From Lasiosphaeris hirsuta (Eukaryota; Ascomycota; Sordariomycetes; Sordariales; Lasiosphaeriaceae), in the NCBI GenBank assembly GCA_030549175.1, contig JAUKUA010000010.1, forward strand, positions 124,001-188,000: 64,000 bases of DNA, in the 5' to 3' direction. The stretch's first letter is position 1, and the number at the start of each line of letters is the position of its first letter. This document shows positions 10,817 to 24,805 of this stretch, piece after piece. The notes beneath the pieces were generated by a model. That model was not told the origin of the DNA, did no database searches, and saw only the letters and a program-made list of their open reading frames with translations. A program made the position numbers and the translations under genes.

Positions 10817-13800
10817 CCATCCCCTCTCTTAGGTAGATTTACCTCGAATCCCTAGGTTAAGAATCCTAGGGTCCTTAGGCTTACGTAGGTGTTTAACGTA
10901 GAGGTCTTAAAGTTCTTAAATGTTAGAAAAGTACTTATATAGTTCCTAAGTCTAATCTTTCTTATTAAGATATTTCTTCCATTTAACGTAGTATTTTACT
11001 ACCTCTCTCTTAGTACGGAAGTTCATGATTTCTTTTACTATGAATTTCTTAAGGTAAATATTTCTTACTTATTCTAAGACCTAAATAGGATTAAGAATTG
11101 GCTAGGAGTCGGTTCGGAAAGGCTTAATAAAGAATACGTAAAAGGTAAGATAAATCTTTTAACGCTTTGGGAGTTTAAGTTTCATAACTGTAAGAGATAT
11201 TACCTTAGAGATCTTAAATAAGCTAAGTAACTTTTTATCTAGCTTTTTAGAAGGTCTTTTAGTCTTAATGTTCCGTATGTTAAGTATTACTAACTACTTT
11301 TTCTTAAAGGAAGATACTTCCGTTTACTTCCTATTTATATATTTCTTTATATGTTCTTAAGATTCTTATAAACTATTGTTATTTAGTAAGCTATGGTTTT
11401 GTTATGTAGATTACGTACAGACTCGTCTAGTAAGTTGTTTATGGCCGGGTAGTAACCGTAGTTAACATAGAAAAAAGAGTTACTAGTAGAAGTCGATCTA
11501 GTATTATTCTACGTAAATTTAGTTATAAGTAATAAAGTATCTTAATTATTTATTTCATAATTAACAAAGACTCTAAGATAAGCCTCGATATGTTAGTTAA
11601 GACATTTAGTCTAGTTATTAGTTTCGAAATAGAACGAGGTTAATATCTTTAGTTTAACTTTGATATATTTAAGAAAGTTATGTTAAAGACTTATGTTAAA
11701 CCGTAAATCTTAATCGGAGATAATACCAGTAGGTATGTTATAATATTTTTAATATTTATATGTAAAGATTAAGATTAAGTTTTTTATCTTCTTAGCTTTA
11801 TCTTTTAAGTAGTTAAAGTATATTATTTTAGTAAAGGTATTAATAATAACTTAGATAAAGTTATATCTATTAGAGAAAGGAAAGTTTGTTATGAAGTCTA
11901 TTAAAATAAGCTTCTAGGGAAAGTATTTTAACTTAATAGAATAAATTAGTCTAAATGGAAGGTAATATCTTAGCTTATTACTTTAACACTTATAATAAAA
12001 GTATATAAACTTAGTGACGTCCTTCTTAAGGTTTTACTAATATATATACTATCTAATAAGTTTAATGGTCTTATCTATACCTATATAGCCTATTATTTTA
12101 GTATTGTGTTCTAAGCGTACGATCTAAATCTTAAGTTTCTTATTGTCAAGAATTTAGATACGATTCTTTATAAATAAGATTCTATCTTCGTTAGTTATGT
12201 CTTTTCTAGGGGTAACTAAAGCCTTTTGATATGTTTTATCTATAGAAGTAGTAGCTTTGACCTACTTAAAAAATTTCTTATTTTATTTTAGTATTAGAAT
12301 GTTATAGAGACGGGCTTTTAAAAGTATAAACGTTAAGGCTTTTAAATAGGAAAAATGTTTCTTATTTAAAACTAAGGTTATCAGCTAGTTTTTATTTTCC
12401 CCTTTAGGAAGGTACTCTTTATACCGTAAGAGAGTATTAGCCTTAGTATTTTATATATTAAGACAGAGATTAATAACGAAATCGAAGGTAGCGAGCTATT
12501 AAGCCTATCGGGCCTAGCGGCGGTTAAGGACCTTTACGGTATAGAAGTATTTTAAATTACGATAGTCTGAGAAAACTTTGATATGGTATTTAATACCCTC
12601 AAGGTAATATCTCTATCGTTAAAAGTAGTTAATTATTATTAGGAGTTCTTTATTATAAATCTTATAGTTAATTTCTACGGAGATTAGTTTTTTTAAATAA
12701 AATGTTATAAGATATATCTTACTATTATCTTACTTTTATAATATTATTTCTTCTAATATATAATCTAAAGTGTTAGGTTCGATAATAGGTAGTTTATTAG
12801 GGTCGAAATAAACTAGGACAAGGGCTTTAGTAATGGCTTTTTTCAATACTTTAAATATCACGTTTATTTAATTATTTTACGTCTAAGATTTCTAAGTTAG
12901 ATTAATAGAATTAGTAAGTAGTTTAGTAATATATAAGTAGCCTTTAATATAGTACCTATAGAAGTTTATAAATCTATTAAATTATTAAACTTCTTTTATT
13001 AATTTTAACTATTTCTATGAAAGGATATATTTTATCTTATCCTTTGATATTACGATATCATTAGTATTAATGATGTAGCCTAGGTATTTTAGTTCCTTAG
13101 TATCTTATACGTATTTAGAGAGGTTAATAGTAAGGTTATGTTCTTAAAGTTACTTAAGAACTTTAATGACGATCTTATTGTATTTTTCTTTAGAACTTAT
13201 ATAAACGAGAAGGTCGTTAATATAGAATAGAAGGTCTTAATCGATAAGATCTTAAAGATATAATTTATTATACTTTAGAAGGTAGTAGAAATATTAGTAA
13301 GGCCGAAAGATATTACATTAAATTTAAAGAGACTATAATAGGTTCGAAACGTTATTTTTTATTCGTAATCTTTCTTTATCTGAATTAAGTTAAACCTTGA
13401 TTTTAAATTTATTTTTATAAAGATAATAAATTTAACGAAGGTATCTTAAAATTCGGTAATAAAAGGTAATAGATAGTAGTTTTTAATAGTTCGTTTATTA
13501 ATTCTTTAGTAATCAATCATAAGTCGGAAGTTTTCTAGATTTCTAGTAACTATCTTTTCTAATGATACTTCCTTGTCCATAAAGAAAATAGGTAAAAAAT
13601 AAGATAATTTTAATTTCTATATCTTATCTTTCTTTAGTATTTAGTTAAGTTATTTATAAAAGATCTTCTTTTCTAAGGGTAACATAAGGTAAAGAGGTTT
13701 TTATAGAAGTTTTTCGTTTCTAATGATATTAATCATATAGTCTTATAGTTAGTGATCTAATAGTCGTTAGGCCACTTTAAAAGACGTTAATAGTATAAAT

Positions 13801-16800
13801 ATCCTAAATCTTTTTAGGATTTTTACGATATAAGATTTAATAATACTAGTGATTAAGCTTTTCTTTCTTAAAACTATAAGAAAGGTATAGTTTTAGTAAT
13901 AATAGTTTGAGATAAAGGTTACTTTCGTTATATTAAGATTTTATAAATAGTCTAGCTAGTATTATTATAGCTACTAATACGGTAAAAGGATGTCATATTT
14001 AATATCGAAGGGTGAGATTTCGAACGTAATACGAAAGAAGTGTTTTACTTAGTGTCGTAAAATGATTTCCTTAGTATACTTTTTACTGGATTTAAGGTTA
14101 ATAGTTTCGTTAAAAGTTTCTAAGGGTTTTAAGATCGTTTTATATACATAAGAAATGTTTTATTTCTTAACGAGGTTATTACTTATAACCGGGCCTAAGA
14201 TATTAAGGTCTAAGAGTACTTAGATAGAGATTTTCTTAGCTTTATAATAGACAATAGTTATAGGAACAATTTTACGTCCTCCGTAATATAGTTTACGGTT
14301 ATACTTAGCCTTCTTATAAGAAAGCTTCTTAATATTATTATGTTGATAAGTATGTTTCTTAGTAGAGGTGGTGGCGTATTAAGGTACGGGTTTCGATGCC
14401 ATGAGGTTTAGGGTGTTAGTTAAAAATCTAACGTATTTTTACTATTAGATAACTTAACGATACGAGGGAAAAGCTTAGGGTAGTCTTTTTTTGTTATTAT
14501 AAAGACCTTAGCCTTTTTAAATAGTTAAGGAAAGGTATCTTTTTAGTATTTATTATTATTATTCTTTTTTCTATACTTAGTCTTAGCTCTAGAGATTTTT
14601 CTAAGTAGCCTAAGAATATCTTTACTATCCTTAGTTTTTTTATTATAATATTTGAGGGTGTTATAGTCTTAATATCCATAGTAGTAACATTTCTTATTTA
14701 TCTTATGTTTATTAATGTCGACTTAGTTTATTTCGATAGTAGCTTCTTTATAAGTTTATTAATATTTTATTTAGATAGGTACCGAAAGCTTATTCTTCTT
14801 ATCTTATTACTTTTACTTTAAGCCCTTTTTAACCTTGTTAGTAGGTATTAGACCGGAATGGGAGTTAGAGATATTAGTTTCCTTATTATGATTGTTCTTT
14901 TTTAAATATTTTTTATTATTTGAAGTATACTTTTCTTTTCCCTACTTAGCCTTATGGTTAATTTCGTGGTTATTTATTTTATTTTTATGAATTAAACTAG
15001 CTATGACGACAGTTTTAAGGAAGTTAGTATCGTTGGGAAGAAGATATCTCATGTGTAAATAAATTAGGTTTATTATAGCTTCTGGGACGGCGTTAGTAAC
15101 TAGTAATTATAGAGCCTAGCTGTTAAGGTTAACGGTATAATTAAGTTCTTAGAACTTTATTATATACTTGTTTATATCTTTATCATAAGTTAGAGCTTTT
15201 ATAAACTTATAGTTCTTAACTTTTCGTACTAGGTTACGGAAGTGTTTAACTATAGTAGTAATATAGTTATTTTATTAACCTACTAAGTTACCCTTTTTGA
15301 TCTAAGTCTTTCTTTTCTAATACTATTTAAGGATAATACCTTTAGTAAGGGTACTGACAAAGTTAATTTTAACCTTATCATCGAGGAAACTTCATTTATA
15401 GATATTAAAGTATTTCTTAACGAAATGTTACTACGTCTTAAACTCGTCCTTATTCTTATTATTATATTTCTTAAGTTTTACTATAGTTACGGTAATACCT
15501 TAATCACGGGATTCTTAGATTACGTTTATGTTATTATTGATTAAGTCTTAGTTAGTTTAGATAAGGTTAAGAAGAATTATCATAGGGTTATATAGGGATA
15601 AGAGGTTCTAAGAGTCCGGATCTTATAGTCCTAGGGGTTTTAGAAGCTTAGGTAGGCTTCTAAGTAGTCTTAGAGGGCTAGGAAGTAAACTCATACGATA
15701 TAAATTGTTACTTAAGTCGTTATTGTTACTATCGTTAGAGAGTAATAATGTTTCTATCCTAATATAATAGAGAGGTAAGTTTCTTTTGATATTTCTACTT
15801 CTTATTTTAATATTAGAATTCTATATGTTATCGGCTTGTCTCTGGGTTTATATTAAGATTTCTTAAGTAGCCTTTCTTTAGAGATTATAGTCTAAGATAA
15901 AGTTTTCGTTTTCGTCGAAATATTATATAGAAGTTAATTTTTTAGACGGTTATAGTAGCTGCCGTGAGAGTTTAATAGAGGATGTTTTTTATAAACGGGT
16001 TATAACTTTTTAAATGATCTATTTTTTATTATAAAGCTTTACTTATGTTAGCTTTGATATAAGAACTTCTTTAATAAGATTATTAAAGTAGGCCTTAAGT
16101 TAATTAAATAGTTTTTAATCCTTCGGAGTTTATAATACTCTCGGTTATTATAATATTATAAAAGAATTAAGTTAGTTCTAAGTTATGGTAGACTAATAGC
16201 CGAGTTCCGTATTATAATGTTTTTATCAAGTTTATTTTTTCTCTTAGATATAGAGAAGTTCTTAAACTTAGATAAGCTCAGTGTTTTATTCCCTAGCCTA
16301 TATCTCTTATTTCTATGTTTATTATACTTACTATTACTTTTATTTAATAATCTTTTTATAAAGTATTTTAGTACGTATAATAATAAGGTTAAGAGATTTT
16401 TTATGTTAGGTTATTTAGGTAGTAAATTAGGCTAATTTTTAGTTAACCTTAATACTAAAGGTAGTATAAGATATCTTTAGTTTCTACTAAGTACTTTTAA
16501 GGATATATTAATTTGTCTTAACATATTATATTATTAATTAGTAATCGGTAACTAAGATAAGAAACGTTAAAGTGAGAGAGTTAAGTCTTCCTTTGTCCTC
16601 ATATGTATTATTTATAAAGAAATAAAGTTCTTTATAAGCTTTAACGACTTAGTTATAGAGATCGACAAATTATTAAAGAGGCTTAGAAATGGTTTATAAG
16701 CTTGACGGGAGTGTAGGAAATTACTTAATAGTTTTAATTTCTATCTTAAGAGGTTTTTAAATCATAAGGTCGGTATTAAGAGAAGGTTCAGTTTCCCGTC

Positions 16801-16893
16801 TCTAGATTATAGCTAAGTATAATATAAAGTTACTAGTTATCGTGGTAATATAATAGTTAATAACGGATTTGTTTAAGGATAAGAAAGATTATT

Positions 16894-18218
16894 TATGACA
16901 TAGGCTAGCCTATAATAGTCTGGGATATGCCAACTATAAGGTAAGATATTAAAAGAAGAGTTAGACTATAAAGCTTTAACCTTTTCTTAACTCTTGACTT
17001 AACCGTTTAGTAAACTATCCCGATAATGACTATTAGTCTAGTTTAGAGCTTTCATACGATGAACTTAGAGACTTAATTATCGTAAGGTTAGTAAGTACAA
17101 GGTCCGATTTAGAGGTTTAGAATAAAACGGTAAGGGAGTTAACTGTCGTAATATAAAGTGGTAGAAAGTTAGGGAGAAGGAGGTTTAGGGAGATAGAATG
17201 ATCTAACAGAAAATAAGACATAATACTTCGTAGTTATAAGTTAGGAGAAACAGAAGGGTTTATAAGGTTATATTATCTCTTAGCTTTATTGAAGTTTAAC
17301 TAATAATCTTTCTAGGTTTATTTAAAGAGAATTAGGAAGTTTCTTTCTCTCGAGGATCCGTCATAGTATATCCGTCCTACTTATGAAAGGCTATATATAA
17401 GATATAAGGATACTAAAATATCTAAAGGATCTTCCTAGCTACTCGTCGGTCCCGAATCTCCTTTCTAGCCGCCCGTCTCTCGCGCCCTACAAATCCGTGG
17501 CTACAAACTAAGTGAAGCTGGCCTATCATACGTTAGTCCACGGCCGGCATTAGTACTTATCTGTATAACTCTAGCGGCATAGTGTCTATTACTGTAGGTG
17601 TTCCTTCACGTCCTTAGTACTTACGTTAACTACAGTACTGTTAGGTCGATCCCATGTTAGCTGTTATAGTAACGGTTTCCTTCGTAACTCACACGTGGGG
17701 GTCGCGGCTACTTGTTACTACTGAAGCTAGACTCCGGAGAACGTCGGGTTCTAAGTCTTCTAAAGGAATGCCAGCGATAGTGGGGAGGTCTATGATTTGA
17801 AAGATCAGCTGTAGGGTCTGGGCTGGCTGTGTAGGCCCCGACCACGATGCTGAGGTTGAATGGCTTGTCTATGATAAATCTGAAGTCTGGTGACGTTGCT
17901 TAGTGTAGGCGAGATCTATTGTATGGCTACTCTGGCTTGTGAGTGGTTCTAGGCATCCCGTCGTGACCCGTAGTCGTACGTGAGGATCCGTTTGACCTGT
18001 GTGTGGGCCGAATAAGCCACTGACCATACGTGGGATCATGTCCCGAGGTTGAGCCACGTTATGGCCATCCTCTGTGATAGTTCCCTTATCTACGTGATCC
18101 ATGATGGGTGCTTTGTGGGTCAATGGGTGTGTATGTGTGTGGTTCGTGCCGCTGGTGTATGGCTCGGTCAAGGAGGTCAGTGACCCTGTTGACCTTAGGT
18201 GAGCCTACCAGTGTGACA
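16894..18218 (-). repeat. right LTR of element B
   Basis: 1325 bases, starting TATGACATAGGC (RIP form of TGTGACACAGGC) and ending CCAGTGTGACA. Relative to transcription this is the 5' LTR. The first ~800 bases are strongly RIP-mutated, whereas about 17800-18218 is almost unmutated and retains an open 100-codon frame as a by-product. Confidence 0.88.
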
Positions 18219-21200
18219 CTACCTGTTACTACTAAAGCTAGACTTTAGAGAACGTCAGGTTCTAGGTTTTCTAAAGAAGTACTAACGATGACGAAGAGGT
18301 CTATAATTTCAAAGACTAACTGTAAGATCTAAGTTAACTATATAGGCCCTAACTACGATACTAAGGTTAAGTAGCTTGTCTATAATAAATCTGAAGTCTA
18401 ATGACGTTACTTAGTACGGATAGGATCTGTTATACGGCTACTCTAGCTTATAAGTAGTTCTAAGTATCCTATCATGACCTATAGGTACTTAGGAGAATCC
18501 GCTGACCTATATATCGGCTAAATAGGTCATTAGTTATACATAAGATCGTGTCCTGAAGTTAAGCTATGTTATAGCCATCCTTTATAATAGTTTCCTTATC
18601 TATGTAATCCGTAGGTTAATAGGTAGTAGTTTCTTTACTATGTCAATCCATGATAGATACTCGTAGGTCAATGGATGTTTGTAGTTCGTACCACTAGTAT
18701 ATAACTTAGTTAAGGAGGTCAGTGACCCTATTAACCTTAGGTAAGCTTATTAATATAACATTATTCCCCTTCCTAAGAGGACTTACCTTAAGTCTCCGGG
18801 TTAATAACTCTAAGGTTCTTAAGCTTATATAGGTACTTAATATAGAAGTCCTAGAGTTCCTAGGTATTAAAAAAGTACTTATATAGTTCCTAAGTCTAAT
18901 CTTTCTCTTTAAGATATTTCTCCTATTTAACGTAGTATTCTACTATCCCTTTCTTAGTACGGGAGTTTATAATTTCTTCTATTATAAATTCCTCAAAGTA
19001 AACATCTCCTACTTATTTTAAGACCTAAATAAGGTCAAAGATTAGTTAAGAGCCGGTTTAAAAAGGTTTAATAAGAGAAATGTAAAAGGTAAGATAAATC
19101 TTCTAACGTTCCGGAAGTTTAAGTTTTACGGCTATAGGAAATACTATCTTAAAGATCTTAAATAAGCTGAGTAACCTTCTGTCTAGCTTCTTAGATAGCC
19201 TCTTAGTTCTTATGTTTCTTACGTTAAGTATTACTAGTTATTTCTTTTTAAAAGAAGATACTTCCGTTCGTTTTTAATCTACATACTTCTTTATCCGTTC
19301 TTAAGATTTCTTAAGGGTTTTATAAAGGTTCTTATAAACCGTCGTTATCTAATAAGCTATAATTTTACTATATGGGTTATATATAAACTTATTTAATAAG
19401 TTATTTACGGCCGGATAATAACCGTAGTTAACGTAGAAGGAAGAGATACTAATGAAAGTCGATTTAACATTATTTTACGTAAATTCGGCTATAAGTAATA
19501 AGATGTCTTAATTATTTATCTCGTAGTTTATAAAGGTCTTAAGATAAACTTTGATATATTAGTTAAGACGTTTTATCTAGTTATCTATTTCAAGATAAAA
19601 CAAAGTTAATATCCTTAGTTTAACTTCTATATATTTGAGAAAGTTACGTTAAAAACCTACGTTAAACCATAAATCCCAATTAGAAATAATACTAATAGAT
19701 ATACTATGATATTTCTAATATTCGTAAGTAAAGATTAAGATTAAGTCTTCTATCTTCTTAACTTCATTTTTTAAAGATATAAAATATATTATTTTAGTAA
19801 AGATATCAATAATAACATAGATAAAGTTATATATATTAAGGAGAAGAAGGTTCATTATGAAGTCTATTAAAAAAGGCCTCTAAGGGAAATATTTTAATTT
19901 AATTAGATAAAGTAGTTTTAAAAGAAGATAACGTCTTAACTTATTACTTTGACACTTATAACAAAAGCGTACAAACTTAACGACGTCCTTCTTAAAGTTC
20001 TACTAATATATATACCGCCTAATAAGTTTAACGGTCTTATCTATGTCTATATAGCCTACTACTTTAGTATTGTATTCTAAGTAAATAATCTAGATCTTAA
20101 GTTTCTTATTATTAAGAATTTAGATTCGATTCTTTATAAATAAGATTTTATCTTTATTAGTTATATCTTTTCTAAAGGTAACTAAGGCTTTTTAATATGT
20201 TTCGTCTATAAGAGTAGTAACTTTGATTTACTTAAAGAATTCTTCGTTTTATTTTAGTGTTAAAATGTTATAAAGACGAGCTTTTAAAAGTATAAATATT
20301 AAAGTTTCTAAATAGAAAAAAATGTTCTTTATTTAAAACTGAGGATATTAGTTAGTTTTCATCTCTCCCTTTAGAAAGATACTTCTTATACTATGAGAAA
20401 GTATCTACCTTAACATTTTATATACCGGGATAGAAATTAATAACAAAGTTAAAGGTAACGAGTTATTAAGCCTATCGGGCTTAGTAACGATCAAGGATCT
20501 TTATAGTCTAAAAGTACTTTAGATTACGGTAGTCCGAAAAGACTTCGATATAATATTTAATGTCCTCGAGGTAATATCTCTAACATTAAAAATAATTAAT
20601 TATCGTTAGAAATTCCTTGTCATAGATCTTATAGTTAATTTTTATAAAGATTAGTTTTCTTAAGTAAAATATTATAAAATATATCTTATTATCATTTTAC
20701 TTTTATAATATTATTTCTTTCAATATATAATCTGAAGTGTTAAGTTTAATAATAGGTAGTTTATTGAGGTCGAAATAAACTAAAATAGATACTTTAGTAA
20801 AAGCTTTCTTTAATATTTTAAACGCTATATTTATCTAATTATTCCACGTCTAAGATTTCTAAGTTAGGTTAGTAGAATCAGTAAGTAGTTTAATAATATA
20901 TAAGTAGTTTCTAATATAATACTTGTAAAAGTTTGTAAATCTATTAAATTATTAAACTCTTTTTATTAATTTTAACTATTTTTATAAAAAGATATATTTT
21001 ATCTTATCCTTTGATATTACAATGTCTTTAGTACTAATGATATAGCTTAGGTATTTTAGTTTTTTAATATCTTATACATATTTAAAGAGGTTAATAACGA
21101 GGTTATACTTTTAAAATTACTTAAGAACTTTAATAACGATTTTATTATACTTTTTCTTAAAGGTTATATAGATAAGGAGGTCGTTAATATAAGATAAGAG

Positions 21201-24200
21201 ACCTTAATCGATAAGATCTTAAAAGATATAATTTATTATATCTTAGAAGGTAATAGAAGTATTAGTAAGACTAAAAGATATTATTTTAAACTTAAAAAGA
21301 CTATAATAAGTTTAAAATGTTGTTTTCTATTTATAACCTTCTTTTATCTAAATTAAGTTAAAACCCGTTTTTAAATTTATCTTTATAAAGATAATAGATT
21401 TAGTAAGGATATTTTAGAGTTTAATAATAAGAAATAATATGTAATAATTCTCAACGATTTGTTTATTAATCTTTTGATAGTCGACTATAAGTTGGAGATT
21501 TTTTAAATTTCTAGTAGCTACTTTTTCTAATAATACTTTCTTATTTATAAAGAAGATAAGTAAAGAATAAGATAATTTTAACTTCCGTATCTTTTCTTTC
21601 TTAAGTATTTAGTCTAGTTATTTATGAAAGATTTTCTTTTCTAAAGGTGATATAAGATAGAGAAGTTTCTATAGAAACTTTTTATCTTTGATAATATTAA
21701 TTACATAGTCTTATAGTTAATAATCTAAAAGTTACTATGTTACTTTAAAAGACGTTAAAGACATAAATATCTTAAATCTTTCAGAGATTTTTACGATATG
21801 AGATTTAATAATAATAGTTTAAGATAAAAGCTATTTTCGTTATGTTAAGATCTTATAAATGGTCTGGTTAATATTATTATAGTTACTAATACAGCAAAAA
21901 GATATTATATTTTATATCGAGGGAAGAGATTTCGAATATAATACGGAAAAGGTATTTTACTTAGTACCATAAGACAATTTCCTTAGTATACTTCTTACTT
22001 AATTTAAGGTTAATAGTTTTATTAAAAGTTTCTAAAGATTTCGAGATCATTTTATATATATAAGAGATGTTTTATTTCCTACTAAAGTCTTTACTTATAA
22101 CTAAGCCTAAGGCTCTAAGGTTAAGAAAGACTTAAATAGAGATTTCCTTAGTTCTATAGTAAATAATGGTTATAGAAATAATCTTACGATTTCTATAGTA
22201 GAGTTTATAATTATACTTAGCCTTCTTAAAAAAGGGCTTCTTAGTATTATTATAGATATGTTTCTTAGTAAAGGTTATAGTATATCAAGGTATAGGTTCC
22301 GATATTACGAGGTTTAGGATACTACTTAAAAATCTAACATATTCTTACTATTAGATAATTTAATAATACGAGAAAAAAGCTTAAGATAATCTTTTTTTAT
22401 TATTATAAAAACCTTAACTTTCTTAAATAGTTAAGAAGAGATATCTTCTTATTTCTTATCATCGTCTTTATTCTTTCTTTTATGTTTAGTCATAGCTTTA
22501 GAAATCTTTTTAAGTAACTTAGAGATAATTTTACTATCTTTAGTTTTTCTATTATAACATTTAAATATATTATAATCTTATCATTTATAATAGTAATATC
22601 TTTTACTTATCTTATACTTATTAATCTTAGCTTAGTTTATTTTAATAGTAACTTTTTTATAAGATTATTAATATTTTATTTAGATAGATACCAAAGGCTT
22701 ATTCTTCTTATCTTATTACTTTTACTTTAAGTTCTTTTTAACTTTATTAATAAGTACTAGACTAGAATAAAAGCTAAAGATATTGGTTTCCTTCTTATGA
22801 TTATTCTTCTTCGAATATTCTTTATTATTTAAAGTAGACTCTTCTTTTTCCTACTTAGCTTTATGATTGATTTCGCGATTTTTTATTTTATCTTTATAAA
22901 TCAAACCGGCCATAATAATAGCTTTAGGGAAGTTAACATTATTAGAAGGGAGATATCCCGTTTGTAAATAGATTAAATCCATCACGGCTTTAAAGACGGC
23001 ATTTGTAACTAGTGATTATAAGGCCTAGCTACTAAGATCGATAATATAATTAAGTTCTTAAAACTTTATTATATACTTATTTATATTGCTATTATAGGTT
23101 AAAACTTTTATAGATTTATAATCTTTAACTTTTCGTATCAAATCATAGAAACGTTTAACTATGGCGGTAACATAGTTATTTTATTAATTTACTAAGCTAA
23201 ACTTTTCGATCTAAGTCTCTCTTTTCTAATATTATTCGAAGGTAGTATCTTTAGTTAAAGTACCGACAAAGCTAATTTTAACTTTATTATCGAGGAAACT
23301 TTATTTATAAATACTAAAATACATCTTAATGAAGTGTTACTACGTCTTAAACTTATCTTTGTTCTTTTTATTATATTTTTTAGATTTCGCTATAGTTATA
23401 GTAATACCTTAGCTACGAAACTTACAGATCATATTTATATTATTACAAATTAAGTCCTAGTTAATATAAATAAGATTAAAAAGGATTACTATAAGGTTAT
23501 ATAGAAGTAATAAACTTCGGAAGCTTAGACCTAAAGGTCTTAAAGATTTCAGAAGTCCTAGTAAGCCTTCTAATATTTTTAAAGGACTAGGAGATAGACT
23601 CGTACGATATAGATTATTATCTAAGTCGTTATTATCATTGTCATTAGGGAACGGTAATATTCCTATCTTAATATAATAAGAAAGTAAATTTCTTTTAGTA
23701 TTTTTACTTCTTATTTTAATATTAAAATTTTATATATTGTCAACTTATCTTTAAGCTTATACTAAGATCTCTTAGATAACCTTTCTTTAGAAGTTACAGT
23801 CTAAGAGAAAGTCTTTATTTTAGTCGAAATATCGTATAAAAGTAAATTTTTTAGATAGTTATAATGTTTATTATGAGAGTTCGATAAAAAATATTTTCTG
23901 TAAATAAGTCATAACTCTTTAAATAATTTATTCATTATTATAAGATCTTACTTAGATTAACCTTGATATAAGAACTTCTTTAACGAAGTTATTAAAGTAA
24001 GCTTCAAGTTAATTAAATAGTTCTTAGTCTTTTAAGATCTATAATACTTCTAGTTATTATAAAGTTATAAGAAAGTTAAGTTAGTTTTAGGCTATAGTAA
24101 ACTAATAACTAAGTTTTATATTATAATAGTCTTAACGAGCTTACTTCTCTTCTTAGATATAAAGAAGTTTTTTAACTTAAATAAACTCGGCATTTTATTT

Positions 24201-24805
24201 CTTAACCTACGATTTCTATTCTTATACTTATTATACTTACTATTACTTTTATTTAATAATCTTCTTATAAAATATCTTAGTTTATGTAACAATAAAATTA
24301 AGAGATTTTTTATATTAGGCCGTTTAAATAATAAATTAAGCTAATTTTTAATTAACTTCGATACCAAAGGTAATATAAGATACTTCTAATTTCTACTAAG
24401 TACTTTTAAGGACATATTAATTTGTCTTAACATATTATATTATCGACTAGTAATTGATAACTAAGGTAATAAACGTTAAAATAAGAAAGTTAAGCCTCTT
24501 TTTATTTTTATGTATATTAACTATAAAGGAATAAAGTTTCTTATAAGCTTTAATAACTTAGTTATAAAGATTAATAAACTATTATAGTAGTTTAGTAATA
24601 GTTTAAGAGCTTAATAAGAGTATAAGAAACTACTTAATAATTTTAATTTCTATCTTAGGAGGTTTCTAAATCATAAGGTCAGTACCAAGGAAAGGTTTGA
24701 TTTCTTAACCCCAGATCATGGCTAAGTATAATACGGGGTTACTAGTTATCGTGATTAATATAATAGATAGTAACAAAATGTTCTTTATAGAGAAGAAAGA
24801 TTATC

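Larger units (their letters stand above)
9492..18218 (-). mobile_element. Gypsy retrotransposon B, nested in the LTR of A
   Basis: This complete 8727-base element starts TGTGACACAAGCC and ends CCAGTGTGACA, with perfect target duplication CTACC at 9487-9491 and 18219-18223. Its LTRs are 9492-10816 and 16894-18218, both 1325 bases. Coding relics run on the minus strand: a degenerate zinc knuckle (KCYYYG, near 14690), reverse transcriptase with YINDLLVY in place of YxDDxLVY (near 13230) followed by LGYIINTNDIVISKDKIKYIL-like sequence (near 13100), and an integrase zinc-binding region (GYIGIDKTIKLIR, near 12060). Domain order is Ty3/Gypsy. Every frame has many stops from RIP. It is a close relative of A, so the same family inserted twice. 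Confidence 0.9.

Noticed and set aside
17869..18171. 100-codon minus-strand frame inside an LTR
   Set aside because: It survives only because this LTR end escaped RIP; the related frame at 25675-25899 is also LTR sequence and neither looks like a protein.
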